The notes below the pieces were generated by a model. It was not told where the DNA came from. It made no database searches and saw only the letters and a list, made by a program, of their open reading frames with translations. Shown here piece by piece: positions 8,371 to 16,501 of a DNA stretch of 47,661 nt; positions within the stretch are counted from its first letter, which is position 1; every line of letters starts with the position of its first letter. This DNA comes from Candidatus Goldiibacteriota bacterium (lineage in GTDB: Bacteria; Oederibacteriota; JAAXVQ01), in NCBI GenBank assembly GCA_020052235.1, contig JAGVPM010000087.1, forward strand, positions 1 to 47,661, read 5' to 3'. A program made the position numbers and the translations under genes.

Positions 8371-8398
8371 GCAGGGAACAGGCATGCTTGTTCCCTAC
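8371..8398. repeat. GCAGGG...CCCTAC palindrome in the DUF362 leader
   Basis: GCAGGGAACA (8371-8380) and TGTTCCCTAC (8389-8398) form a 10-base stem (one G-T pair) around a GGCATGCT loop. It is a relative of the element at 6436-6464. Just beside it, 8408-8420, the words ATTAGATTTCTC match one arm of the repeat at 28551-28629, so a truncated copy of that family may also be here. Confidence 0.6.
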
Positions 8399-8482
8399 AA
8401 GCGTAAATTAGATTTCTCACTGCGCTGTTACAGGGGTATCTTAACGAAATTTGTTTAAAAAAGATAGGCGTGATTTTCAGCA

Positions 8483-8522
8483 TAAAAAGCCAAGGCGATG
8501 CCAAAAAAACGGCATCGCCTTG
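8483..8522 (-). terminator. Rho-independent terminator after the sigma factor gene
   Basis: A perfect 12-base stem, CAAGGCGATGCC (8491-8502) with GGCATCGCCTTG (8511-8522), has an 8-base A-rich loop. On the minus strand it is followed by GGC and a T-run (8484-8488). It lies 27 bases past the sigma factor stop and marks the end of the long region 2 transcript. Confidence 0.88.
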
Positions 8523-8548
8523 TTGTACTATCCTTACGGGGAAAAACC

Positions 8549-9193
8549 CTATGCGGCATCCACAAAAGCATTGGCCAAACTCAAAGATTTAAATTTAAAA
8601 GAATTTAAATCAGTCACGCGCTTGCTGGTCAGCAGTGCCGACAGCATTTTTTTACCGCGTAAAATCTGAACGCCCAAAGCGGTGATGGGAATGCCCAGGA
8701 CTTGAGCCGCTTCACGGTAGGAGCGATTTTCCAAATAGGTTGAACAAATCGCACGGCGGTACTTGGGCGGCAAATGCTCGAGCAAAAGGCTTAACCGCGC
8801 CGCGGCTTCATTCCGGGCCAACCGCTCCTCGGGATTAGGACACGAACAAGGAATGCACTCATCCATCCGCTTGGTCTTTTCATATTCGGAAAAATTAAAT
8901 TGCCGCCGCTGATACCGGCTGTATTGACTGTTGCAGGCATTGATCGCGATCCGCGTCAGCCATGTAGCCAACTGCGATTGCCCGCGAAATTCAAAAATTT
9001 TCTTTTCCACCATTACTTTAAAAAACACATTTTGCGCCACATCCTTGCCATCGTCGTTTGAGCGCAGTCGCCTGCAACAAAAGCGCAGTATTTGAGGATA
9101 GTGACGGTTAATCAATTCCTCGCCGGCCTGCGACAGGCCCCGCTTGTATGCGAGGATTAATTCCGCATCGGTTTTTTCACGTATAGCTTTCAT
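8549..9193 (-). CDS. ECF-type RNA polymerase sigma factor
   Basis: The 214-residue protein has sigma region 2 (about 18-95, including DGKDVAQNVFFKVM and QLATWLTRIAINACNSQYSR) and region 4 (about 130-190, with LPPKYRRAICSTYL and the helix-turn-helix SYREAAQVLGIPITALGVQI). It has no region 1 or 3, so it is an ECF factor. The linker between the two has a small cysteine cluster, CIPCSC, around 113-118, which could be redox- or metal-sensitive. No anti-sigma gene is adjacent. I chose ATG 9193; the frame also opens at a TTG further upstream. A run of nine G residues overlaps the ribosome-binding site. Confidence 0.9.
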   Translation of the reverse strand: MKAIREKTDAELILAYKRGLSQAGEELINRHYPQILRFCCRRLRSNDDGKDVAQNVFFKVMVEKKIFEFRGQSQLATWLTRIAINACNSQYSRYQRRQFNFSEYEKTKRMDECIPCSCPNPEERLARNEAAARLSLLLEHLPPKYRRAICSTYLENRSYREAAQVLGIPITALGVQILRGKKMLSALLTSKRVTDLNSFKFKSLSLANAFVDAA

Positions 9194-9237
9194 GGTATCC
9201 CCCCCCCGGTCCAACTGGATAACTTATCATCACTTAA

Positions 9238-9265
9238 TCTATAAGCAAAAGGGGTGCCACTCCAA
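9238..9265 (-). promoter_or_regulatory. Possible promoter for the sigma factor gene
   Basis: TTGGAG (9260-9265), 16 bases and TATAGA (9238-9243) form a weak sigma-70-like pair in the 190-base gap between pgsA and the sigma factor gene. The rest of that gap (9194-9383) is AT-rich with no gene seen. Matches are only 3/6 and 4/6, so this is tentative. Confidence 0.28.
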
Positions 9266-9383
9266 GCTTTCTTAAAAGGCTTTAAAATAAAGATTAATTT
9301 TAATCCCAGACAGCACATAATTAACAAATCGAAAGTTTTTTATTTCAAAACGAAAGTAAAAACTATCAGTTGGCGGTCATTTT

Positions 9384-9947
9384 TCACTTGGCCGGCGGCG
9401 GATCGGAATGGGATTGTGCGGACAAAGTGTTGGCTTGCCGAATACCGAATAAAACATAATCCACGCCGGAAATGGCTGTAATAACGGCCACGGTGTACAT
9501 GGCGTAGATCACCAACTCATGCGGACCATGAAGCAATTTGTCCAACATCACCAATCCGACAACAATGCATTGCGACAAGGTGGTGATTTTCCCTAAAGGC
9601 CGGACTGTAATTTTTGCCGATCCCCACGTTAAATACATAATCCAATACCCCAGGGTGATAATCACATCCCGTGAAACCACCACCACGGCCACCCAAACCG
9701 GAATACGGTCAATGATGGGAAGAATGACAAAAGCCGACGCCAGCATTAGCTTGTCCGCCATGGGATCCAAAAAACGGCCCAAGGTTGTGGTGCGGGTGCG
9801 CCGCGCAATATAGCCGTCCAACATATCCGTGATAGCGGCGGCGCAAAATGCAGCCAGGGCCCACCCCATGCGGTCCTGCAACAACATGGTGATAAATAAG
9901 GGGATCAAAAAAATACGGGATGCCGTCAAGCCATTGGCCAGAGTCAT
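9384..9947 (-). CDS. pgsA: CDP-diacylglycerol--glycerol-3-phosphate 3-phosphatidyltransferase
   Basis: This 187-residue membrane protein is a CDP-alcohol phosphatidyltransferase. The family motif is visible as DGYIAR (44-49), then G57 and the aspartates in FLDPMAD (Asp61, Asp65). The spacing between AR and G is seven residues, one less than in most PgsA proteins I know. Several hydrophobic helices follow. It would make phosphatidylglycerol phosphate, the first committed step to phosphatidylglycerol and cardiolipin. The start MTLANGLTASRI matches the usual N-terminus (LPNxLTxxRI) and has GGAGG 6 bases upstream; an earlier in-frame start would add 15 residues. Cardiolipin or other CDP-alcohol synthases are less likely alternatives. 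Confidence 0.88.
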   Translation of the reverse strand: MTLANGLTASRIFLIPLFITMLLQDRMGWALAAFCAAAITDMLDGYIARRTRTTTLGRFLDPMADKLMLASAFVILPIIDRIPVWVAVVVVSRDVIITLGYWIMYLTWGSAKITVRPLGKITTLSQCIVVGLVMLDKLLHGPHELVIYAMYTVAVITAISGVDYVLFGIRQANTLSAQSHSDPPPAK

Positions 9948-10012
9948 ATTGCCTCCACCGGTTTCATTTCTCTGCATGTCCATAAACGGCACCTCCCATG
10001 TTCTAATTTATT

Positions 10013-10459
10013 CTATTCCCAATGTGTTTCTACCCAGCTCACCGGCTGTTTAAACTTTCGGGCCCAGGCGCGCAAAAGCTCCTTGCGGACTTCCGGATAA
10101 AACGCCAATTTACCCAACTCCCGCCGCGACACCCAGGCAACATCCTTCAGACGCCGGTCGGCATGAAGTTTGAGCGTGCCTCCGCGCCGCTTGACGGTAA
10201 AAGTTAAGTTGACAATATGCCGCCGTCCCGCAGGATCAATGGACTCATTGATCAGCAACAATGGCCCCACGCTGACTTGCAGGGATAATTCCTCTTCAAA
10301 TTCACGCGCCAAACCTTCGGCGCAAGTCTCGCCCCATTCCAAACCGCCGCCGGGCAATAAAAAATATTGCCGTCCTTCGCGTTCGTGTTTAACCAAAAGA
10401 ATTTCATCGCCGCGGGTTAAAATACCCGCCACACGAATACGCGGTGTTTTCCCGCTCAC
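10013..10459 (-). CDS. NUDIX hydrolase
   Basis: The 148-residue protein has one Nudix domain. The Nudix box is intact: Gly38, Glu44 and the REFEEEL core at 52-58. It would hydrolyse a nucleoside diphosphate linked to another group; the substrate cannot be told from sequence. The preceding [11 protein letters not shown] is typical of the MutT/ADP-ribose type. Translation starts at GTG, overlapping the ruvB stop as GTGA, with AGGGAG upstream. The linkage to ruvABC and pgsA says little about substrate. Confidence 0.88.
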   Translation of the reverse strand: MSGKTPRIRVAGILTRGDEILLVKHEREGRQYFLLPGGGLEWGETCAEGLAREFEEELSLQVSVGPLLLINESIDPAGRRHIVNLTFTVKRRGGTLKLHADRRLKDVAWVSRRELGKLAFYPEVRKELLRAWARKFKQPVSWVETHWE

Positions 10460-11502
10460 AATAAGCTCCCTTGCGGTGTTGCCTGATTCCTGCCCAAATG
10501 GGCATATGCCTGGGCCGTGGCGCGCCGCCCCGCAGGCGTCCGCTGCAGCAATCCGATTTGAATCATAAACGGCTCGTATACGTCTTCCAAGGTCTCGGTT
10601 TCTTCCCCTAAGGATACGGCCAGGGTTTCTATGCCCACGGGACCTCCGTTAAAATGATCGATCACCGTGGCCAGCAACCGCCGGTCCATCTGATCCAAAC
10701 CCAACCCGTCAATTTCCATAAGGTCCAAGGCTGCGGCGGCCACCGCTTGATTCACCACCGGATGGGCATGCACTTGGGCAAAATCGCGCACGCGTTTTAA
10801 AAGGCGGTTGGCAATGCGCGGAGTGCCGCGGGATCTGCGTGCGATTTCAAAGGCACCGCCGGCATCCACGGAAAGATTTAAAATCCTGGCCGAACGCACC
10901 ACGATCAGCTGCAATTCTTCCGGGGAATAAAAATCCAAGCGATGGATGACTCCAAACCGGTCGCGCAAAGGGCTGGTAATCAATCCCGCGCGGGTCGTGG
11001 CGCCGATTAGAGTAAACCGCGGCAGATCCAAGCGGATGGAACGCGCACTGGGTCCCTTGCCGATCATGATGTCCAGCGCAAAATCTTCCAGCGCGGGATA
11101 TAAAATTTCCTCCACCGTGCGGTTTAACCGGTGAATTTCATCAATAAACAAAATATCATCCGGTTGCAGGTTGGTTAAAATAGCGGCCAAATCACCCGCG
11201 CGTTCAATGGCCGGTCCGGAAGTAACTTTGATGTGAACGCCCATTTCATGCGCCATGATCATGGACAGCGTAGTTTTTCCCAGTCCGGGCGGCCCTAAAA
11301 ACAATACATGATCCAGGGATTCTTTCCGTTCCCGGGCCGCTTGAATAAAAATCCGCAAAGCGGAAACCACCTTGCTCTGCCCAATGTATTCCTGCAAACG
11401 CGTTGGGCGCAGCGAATATTCCTGTTCCGCCTCCTGGGGCAAATGTTCCTTATCCAGCAACCGTTCCGCTTCGGAAACCGGCTGGTCTTTTTTCTTTTTC
11501 AA
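10456..11502 (-). CDS. ruvB: Holliday junction branch migration ATPase RuvB
   Basis: The 348-residue AAA+ motor drives branch migration of Holliday junctions together with RuvA. Walker A is GPPGLGKT (70-77), Walker B is DILFIDEIH (116-124), and the sensor/arginine-finger region reads [20 protein letters not shown]-terminal winged-helix domain ([12 protein letters not shown] onward) is present. The gene starts at TTG, 8 bases after GGGAG, giving [11 protein letters not shown]; RuvB normally begins with a short variable lead. It follows ruvA by 18 bases in the order ruvC-ruvA-ruvB, the standard recombination operon. Confidence 0.97.
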   Translation of the reverse strand: MKKKKDQPVSEAERLLDKEHLPQEAEQEYSLRPTRLQEYIGQSKVVSALRIFIQAARERKESLDHVLFLGPPGLGKTTLSMIMAHEMGVHIKVTSGPAIERAGDLAAILTNLQPDDILFIDEIHRLNRTVEEILYPALEDFALDIMIGKGPSARSIRLDLPRFTLIGATTRAGLITSPLRDRFGVIHRLDFYSPEELQLIVVRSARILNLSVDAGGAFEIARRSRGTPRIANRLLKRVRDFAQVHAHPVVNQAVAAAALDLMEIDGLGLDQMDRRLLATVIDHFNGGPVGIETLAVSLGEETETLEDVYEPFMIQIGLLQRTPAGRRATAQAYAHLGRNQATPQGSLL

Positions 11503-11520
11503 AGTTATCTCTCCCGCCGA

Positions 11521-12120
11521 TTAGATATGTTTCAATGCTTGCCGGATCAGATGCGCCACGCGGTCGGACCCCGCGGGTGCCGCGATGTCTTGTTCGGCAA
11601 CTTTCTGCAAAGCCGTCCGCGCTTGCTGGACAGAATACCCCAGCGCCAACAACCCTTCCAACGCTTGTGCCTGATCCGTATGCAAACCGCCGGTGTCCGA
11701 ACTGGGAATAAGGTCTGAAATTTTTAATTTGTCCTTCAATTCCAACAACAACCGTTCAGCGGTTTTACGCCCGATTCCCGGAAGCCGGGAAAAAGCCTGG
11801 ACATCCTGCCGGGCCACGGCTTGTTCCAAATCAGGTTTGGACAATCCCGACAAAACCGCCAAAGCAGCCTTGGGTCCAACGCCGTTGACACCCAAAAGCA
11901 ATTTAAACAATTGACGGCTCTCCCAGCTTAAAAAGCCGAACAACTGCACGCCGTCTTCTCTGCCCAAATACCAAGTATACAAAGTCACGGGTTGGCCCAA
12001 GGGGGGCAAACGGTCCCACTCCGAGGCCGGCAAAACAACTTCGTATCCAACTCCTTGGACATCCACGAAACAACTGGAGTCTGATTTCGAATGTATCAAT
12101 CCGTTTAAAAAAGCAATCAT
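11521..12120 (-). CDS. ruvA: Holliday junction DNA-binding protein RuvA
   Basis: The 199-residue protein has the RuvA N-terminal OB-fold (MIAFLNGLI..., ending with YLGREDGVQLFGFLS), the central tandem helix-hairpin-helix region (LLGVNGVGPKAALAVLSGL and FSRLPGIGRKTAERLLLEL) and the C-terminal three-helix domain that contacts RuvB (about 150-199). It binds four-way junctions as a tetramer and recruits RuvB. Length is typical. The Shine-Dalgarno is weak, and the 45-base gap to ruvC contains a partial GTAGGGAACG repeat word near 12146. Confidence 0.96.
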   Translation of the reverse strand: MIAFLNGLIHSKSDSSCFVDVQGVGYEVVLPASEWDRLPPLGQPVTLYTWYLGREDGVQLFGFLSWESRQLFKLLLGVNGVGPKAALAVLSGLSKPDLEQAVARQDVQAFSRLPGIGRKTAERLLLELKDKLKISDLIPSSDTGGLHTDQAQALEGLLALGYSVQQARTALQKVAEQDIAAPAGSDRVAHLIRQALKHI

Positions 12121-12165
12121 AACCCGGCTTTCGAATAAGGAATTACGTAGGGAACGGTTTACAAA

Positions 12166-12663
12166 TCACCGTCTGCCTAACCCATTGCGGGAATGTGCAT
12201 GACAAATGGCCACGGCCAAGGCATCAAACGCATCATCGCGCGCGGACAAATCCCTTACATTTAACAAAGTTTGCACCATTTTTTGCACCTGGCTCTTGGT
12301 GGCTGCGCCGTATCCGGTCACCGCCAGTTTAATTTCCACGGGTTTGTATTCAGCCACTTTCAGCCCATTTTGTGCACAAACCAATACAGTCACGCCGCGG
12401 GCCTGGCCCACGTCAATACCGGTTTTAACATTCTTTGAAAAAAAAAGTTCTTCGATTGCAACTTCCGTCGGAGCATGCCGCCGGATGACCTCATTTAATT
12501 CCTGAAACAAAATCACCAAACGTTCGGGCAAAGGCTGTCCGGACGGAGTTTCAACCACGCCGCATTCCACAGCGGACAAACGATTGCCCAAGACTTCAAT
12601 GACACCCCATCCGCAACGGCCATATCCCGGATCGATACCCAAAATAACATCCCGCGGCTTCAC
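12166..12663 (-). CDS. ruvC: Holliday junction resolvase RuvC
   Basis: The 165-residue endonuclease resolves Holliday junctions delivered by RuvAB. The RNase H-like catalytic acids are all present: Asp11 in GIDPGYGRCGWG, Glu71 in AIEELFF, and Asp144 and Asp147 in ARDDAFDALAVAICHAH. It begins with GTG and overlaps the stop codon of the upstream TPR lipoprotein gene as GTGA, with AAGGAAGAG ahead. The overlap places DNA repair genes in the same transcript as the Bat proteins. Confidence 0.95.
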   Translation of the reverse strand: MKPRDVILGIDPGYGRCGWGVIEVLGNRLSAVECGVVETPSGQPLPERLVILFQELNEVIRRHAPTEVAIEELFFSKNVKTGIDVGQARGVTVLVCAQNGLKVAEYKPVEIKLAVTGYGAATKSQVQKMVQTLLNVRDLSARDDAFDALAVAICHAHSRNGLGRR

Positions 12664-13478
12664 CAGTTTTTCTCTTCCTTACCCCAGGGTGATTGGAAAT
12701 CACTCTTGCGGTTCGGTTTCCGGTCTTCTTTCTGCCGTTGCTGATTTCTATCTTCCTGGTCATTCTTATCCAACTTATCCTGCATCTCCTTAGGCAACGG
12801 CTCCGGCTGCCGCTGAGGCTGTTGCTTCGGCGGCGGTGGCGGCTGCTGCTGAGGCTGTTGCTTCGGCGGCGGTGGCGGTTGCTGCTGAGGCTGTTGCTTC
12901 GGCGGCGGTGGCGGTTGCTGCTGAGGCTGTTGCTTCGGCGGCGGTGGCGGCTGCTGCTGAGGCTGTTGCTTCGGCGGCGGTGGCGGCTGCTGTTGTTGTT
13001 GTTTCTGCTGTTGTTGCTGTTGGTTCTGATTTTGATTCTGTTGCTGTTGCTGCTGTTGTTGCTGCTGTTGTTGTTGTTTTTGCTGTTGCTGCTGTTGTTG
13101 CGAAGAACCGCCCCCTCCGCCCCCTCCGCCCCCTCCGCCGCTTCCGCCGCTGCCTTGATTCTGTATTAATTTTTTAGCAATCTTTAAATTATTTTTAATA
13201 TCTTCATCTTTGGGCGCCATTTTTTGGGCTTTTTCATAGGCTGAAACAGCCTGTTGATACTTTTTCATCCGCATCAAGGCATTCCCCATATTGTAATAGG
13301 CCTCGTGCAAAGTGGGGTCAGCTTGCAGCGCGCGATCATACTGCTTTACTGCTTCTTCATAATCATAATCTTTCATGGCTTGATTGCCCAAGGCAAATTG
13401 ACGTTGCGCGCAGCCGCCGAGAAGCAGTCCCGGGAGCAAGCATAACATCAAAATGAAAAAACCGCCGCGCAACTTCAT
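12660..13478 (-). CDS. BatC-like TPR lipoprotein with Gly, Gln and Pro repeats
   Basis: The 272-residue protein starts with a lipoprotein signal peptide (MKLRGGFFILMLCLLPGLLLGGC, lipid cysteine at 23; here written in two parts: MKLRGGFFILML then CLLPGLLLGGC). Residues 32-105 form about two TPR repeats. Then come a Gly block (111-124), a Gln-rich block (127-164) and five 12-residue units of the form PPPPPKQQPQQQ (165-224), ending in a charged tail. Position next to two VWA genes fits BatC of aerotolerance operons, which often also has a low-complexity tail. It is probably anchored to the outer leaflet of the inner membrane or the outer membrane and holds Bat proteins together; that role is inferred. 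The codons of the repeats make the region prone to length change. Confidence 0.8.
   Translation of the reverse strand: MKLRGGFFILMLCLLPGLLLGGCAQRQFALGNQAMKDYDYEEAVKQYDRALQADPTLHEAYYNMGNALMRMKKYQQAVSAYEKAQKMAPKDEDIKNNLKIAKKLIQNQGSGGSGGGGGGGGGGGSSQQQQQQQKQQQQQQQQQQQQQNQNQNQQQQQQKQQQQQPPPPPKQQPQQQPPPPPKQQPQQQPPPPPKQQPQQQPPPPPKQQPQQQPPPPPKQQPQRQPEPLPKEMQDKLDKNDQEDRNQQRQKEDRKPNRKSDFQSPWGKEEKNW
12813..12992. repeat. 36-bp tandem repeat, five copies, within the BatC-like gene
   Basis: Units start at 12813, 12849, 12885, 12921 and 12957, each 36 bases, beginning CTGAGGCTGTTGCTTCGGCG on the plus strand. Copies differ at only a few bases. The unit is a multiple of three, so gain or loss keeps the frame. 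Next to it, 12989-13155 is CTG/TTG-rich and CCGCCC-rich sequence coding for polyglutamine and polyglycine. Confidence 0.92.
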
Positions 13479-13479
13479 C

Positions 13480-14535
13480 TTATTGTGCCGCCCTTTTCCG
13501 GCTTTGCAGCCACGCCAGGAAAAACCCGTAAAACAATTCCAAAATTAAAAAAAGCAAGGCCGGAATTGCCAGCCAAATGTAATATTCCCTATATTTCATT
13601 TTTTTCTTTTTCTCCGTATGCGCGCTTTTGGTTAAACGGCTGATGTCCGCATAGGCCTGCAACAAGGCATCGCTGGATTGGGTTTGAAAATATTTCCCGC
13701 CGGTTTCAGCGGCAATGGTTTTTAAAAGTTCTTCATCCAATTTGGTAACCACGGGCTGGCCGTCATACATGATCACTTTGGGTTGATTTTTTTCATCCAC
13801 TCCGTCCGGAATTTGAGCTCCCCCGGGAGTTCCAATGCCGATGGTATAAATTTTGGTCCCCGCTTCCTTGGCTTTTTTAATCGCTTCTTTGGGATCCGTC
13901 CCGCGCGTGTTTTCCCCGTCCGTCACTAAAACGATCACCGCGTTTTTTTGATTTTCCTTGCCGATCTTCGCCAGAGTGAAATTGATCGCATCTCCGATGG
14001 CGGTCCCGTCCATGGGTAAAAAACTGGTGTTGATAATGTCCATCATCATCTTGGCCGTGCGGTAATCCAAAGTTAGGGGAGACTGCAATGACACGGACCC
14101 GGCAAATACCACCAAACCGACCCGGTCCGTGGACAACCGGTCAATAAATTCTTTCAACGCGGTCTTGGTGGCTTGCATGCGGTCCGGAGATAAATCCGTG
14201 GCTTTCATGGATTTGGACAGATCCACCAGCAACATGATATCCAACCCGGTTTCCGTGACCTGTTCTTCCTCGGCCACCGGATTCCCGCCGGGGCGGGCCA
14301 AGGCCAGCACCACCAAAATCAAACCCACGCTGTATAACAGCAATCGCGGAAACGCACCCACGCGTTTGCCCAACTGAGTGGGATTTTGCTGCATAAATAA
14401 ATTCAATTCCGAAAATTTCGCTAAAGCCCGGCGGCGGCGGGAAAATTCCCACCACTTAAAAATCACAAAAAAAGGCACCAACACCAAAAGCCATAACATG
14501 CGCGGATCGATAAAAGAAATGTCCGGAAGGTTCAT
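13480..14535 (-). CDS. BatA-like membrane protein with von Willebrand factor A domain
   Basis: The 351-residue protein has two N-terminal membrane helices (about 14-28 and 63-81), a VWA domain (about 98-300) and a C-terminal helix near 325-345, so the domain faces the periplasm. The metal site is complete: DLSKS with Asp105, Ser107 and Ser109, Thr178 in DGTAIGDA, and Asp206 in VTDGENTRG. This is the BatA/BatB architecture of Bacteroides-type aerotolerance operons. The start at 14535 has GAGGT 7 bases upstream and overlaps the previous stop as ATGA. It presumably pairs with the neighbouring VWA protein and MoxR. Confidence 0.87.
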   Translation of the reverse strand: MNLPDISFIDPRMLWLLVLVPFFVIFKWWEFSRRRRALAKFSELNLFMQQNPTQLGKRVGAFPRLLLYSVGLILVVLALARPGGNPVAEEEQVTETGLDIMLLVDLSKSMKATDLSPDRMQATKTALKEFIDRLSTDRVGLVVFAGSVSLQSPLTLDYRTAKMMMDIINTSFLPMDGTAIGDAINFTLAKIGKENQKNAVIVLVTDGENTRGTDPKEAIKKAKEAGTKIYTIGIGTPGGAQIPDGVDEKNQPKVIMYDGQPVVTKLDEELLKTIAAETGGKYFQTQSSDALLQAYADISRLTKSAHTEKKKKMKYREYYIWLAIPALLFLILELFYGFFLAWLQSRKRAAQ

Positions 14536-15530
14536 GTCAATGACCTCAACCAAGTACTGGCCAACAAGGTTTCAAGCATCAAAGCCAGGCAAGCGCCCGC
14601 TAAAAAAATAAAAAACAATTCACGGTAATGCGGATCGCGCCGTTTTTTCTCATCTTTGATCAGTTTGTTGATTTTTGTATAAATAACCGCCAAAGATTTT
14701 TCATCGGTCGCTCGAAAATACTCGCCCCCGGTTTTGGCCGTCAATTCCCCCATTAACTTGTCGTTGGGTTCTTCCCAATTCATGGGCTTGCCGTCCAGCA
14801 CGTACTGTTTTTTCACGCCAAATTGGTCGGGCGTATAAATTGGGGCGCCGCCTTTGGCTCCAATACCGATGGCATATATGCGAATCTTCCGCAAGGCCGC
14901 CATTTCCGCGGCCTTCAGCGGTTCTTCGCCGCGATTGTTGGTCCCGTCCGTGGATAAAACAATTACATTCGTTTGCCCGGCAAACTCGGATAACCGGTTT
15001 ACCGCCGTCATGAGGCCGTCGCCAATGGCTGTCCCGTCGGCATCCACGGTGTTCAGATCAATTTCTTTAATGGCCGTGGCCAACACCTCATGATCCAACG
15101 TCAACGGAGACTGGGTAAAACTCTTGGCGCCAAAAACCACCAAACCCACCTGATCCTGTTGGGTCTGTTTGACAAAGTCTTCCAATACTTTTTTCTCAGC
15201 GCGGATACGGTCGGGTTTCAGGTCTTCGGCCACCATGGACCCGGATAAATCCACCACGAACATGATGTTGACGCCTTTTAACTTTACTTCTTCTTCTCCC
15301 ATAAGGGCTTGGGGGCGAACCACTGCCACGGTAATAAGCACCACGGCCAAAATCCGCAGAACCATCGGCAAATACCGCAAGCGCGCGGCCAAAGTCTTGC
15401 GTGCTTTGAGAAAAGGGCTTAAATTGGAGAACAGGATTCCCTTGCGGCGCAGGCGTTCACGCAAGGCCAAAATGGCCACCAAAAGCACCGGCAGCCCCAA
15501 CCAAGCCAGCCAAAGATTTGCCCACTTCAT
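14532..15530 (-). CDS. BatB-like membrane protein with von Willebrand factor A domain
   Basis: The 332-residue paralogue of the next gene has the same layout: helices near 8-24 and 55-71, a VWA domain about 87-290 and a C-terminal helix about 308-325. Metal-site residues are Asp94, Ser96 and Ser98 (DLSGS), Thr167 (DGTAIGDG) and Asp195 (STDGTNNRG). It overlaps both neighbours by four bases, so stoichiometric translation with DUF58 and the second VWA protein is likely. Which of the pair equals BatA and which BatB cannot be settled from this sequence alone. Confidence 0.86.
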   Translation of the reverse strand: MKWANLWLAWLGLPVLLVAILALRERLRRKGILFSNLSPFLKARKTLAARLRYLPMVLRILAVVLITVAVVRPQALMGEEEVKLKGVNIMFVVDLSGSMVAEDLKPDRIRAEKKVLEDFVKQTQQDQVGLVVFGAKSFTQSPLTLDHEVLATAIKEIDLNTVDADGTAIGDGLMTAVNRLSEFAGQTNVIVLSTDGTNNRGEEPLKAAEMAALRKIRIYAIGIGAKGGAPIYTPDQFGVKKQYVLDGKPMNWEEPNDKLMGELTAKTGGEYFRATDEKSLAVIYTKINKLIKDEKKRRDPHYRELFFIFLAGACLALMLETLLASTWLRSLT

Positions 15531-16417
15531 CTGATCTTCCTCTTTCCGGCTCTGCGGAAAAACGCCACAATGGCATCCACAAAAGAACGGCTGGTATCCA
15601 AATAGACCAAATCGGTTTTACAGCGTCCGAGCAAATCCTCCAATTTAAGGCGATGCTCCTCGGCCAGCTGTTTGTATTGTTTTCGGGCATTGCGGCTGCC
15701 GGTATCAATCACCACTTTTTTTCCGGTTTCCGGGTCGGCCAATTCCACAATGCCGACATTGGGCATTTCCCGTTCACGCCGGTCGGTCAAAATGGCGGCA
15801 AACACATCATGCCGGAAATTGGCCAAACGGAGTTTTTGCTCAAAATCAACATCAGATAAAAAATCAGAAATAACAAACGCCGTGCATTTTTTCTTAACAA
15901 TTTGATTTAAAAATTCCAAGCCGCAATTCAGATCAGTTTTAACGGATTTGGGTTCGAAAAAAATCATATCGCGGATAAGCCGCATTACATGGCCGCGGCC
16001 TTTGTTGGGCAGGCAGTAGTGTTCAATGCGGTCGGTGAAAATAACCAGCCCGACGCGGTCATTATTTTTAACGGCGGAAAATGCCAGCGACGCCGTGAAT
16101 TCCACGGCCAATTGGCGTTTCATGCGGTTTACAGTGCCGAAATCCACGGACCCAGATGCATCCAAAAGAATCATCATGGTACGTTCGCGTTCTTCCTGGA
16201 AAAGTTTGATGTGGGCAACCGTGGTGCGGGCCGTAATGTTCCAGTCGATGTTGCGCACGTCATCGCCTTCGACGTACTCGCGCACATCGGCGAATTCCAT
16301 GCCCTGCCCTCTGAAGCGCGAAAGATAAGCGCCTCCGAGCATGTTTTCCACTAAGACACGATTGATTAATTCTATCTTACGTACTTGTTTCAGTACGTCC
16401 TTTAAATCCATTTTCAT
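15527..16417 (-). CDS. DUF58 protein (MoxR partner)
   Basis: The 296-residue protein belongs to the DUF58 family. The signature GDDVRNIDWNITART is at 51-65, preceded by GQGMEFADVREYVE. A VWA-like fold follows with DASGS at 86-90. No membrane segment is seen, so it is cytoplasmic. DUF58 proteins are nearly always encoded beside MoxR ATPases and are thought to act with them in chaperone-like or metal-insertion tasks. The ATG at 16417 follows GGGAG; an upstream TTG in frame is less likely. The 84-base gap to the MoxR gene shows no clear signal. Confidence 0.9.
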   Translation of the reverse strand: MKMDLKDVLKQVRKIELINRVLVENMLGGAYLSRFRGQGMEFADVREYVEGDDVRNIDWNITARTTVAHIKLFQEERERTMMILLDASGSVDFGTVNRMKRQLAVEFTASLAFSAVKNNDRVGLVIFTDRIEHYCLPNKGRGHVMRLIRDMIFFEPKSVKTDLNCGLEFLNQIVKKKCTAFVISDFLSDVDFEQKLRLANFRHDVFAAILTDRREREMPNVGIVELADPETGKKVVIDTGSRNARKQYKQLAEEHRLKLEDLLGRCKTDLVYLDTSRSFVDAIVAFFRRAGKRKIR

Positions 16418-16501
16418 AAACAAGCTCCCGTTCAAGGTTCAATCCCAGAGCTGAAAAATCAAACAAGCTGAACCTCACGCGCTGAACTTAAAAAACACCG
16501 C

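Noticed and set aside
12813-12992. 36-base repeats as a CRISPR array
   Set aside because: Units are contiguous, without spacers, and lie in frame inside a coding sequence.
12693-13169. Plus-strand frame with long Leu/Arg repeats
   Set aside because: It is the complement of the Gln/Pro/Gly repeats in the BatC-like gene; the minus-strand frame has a signal peptide, TPR repeats and a start signal.
12836-13177. Plus-strand Ala/Val-rich frame
   Set aside because: Same repeat DNA read in another frame; no start signal.
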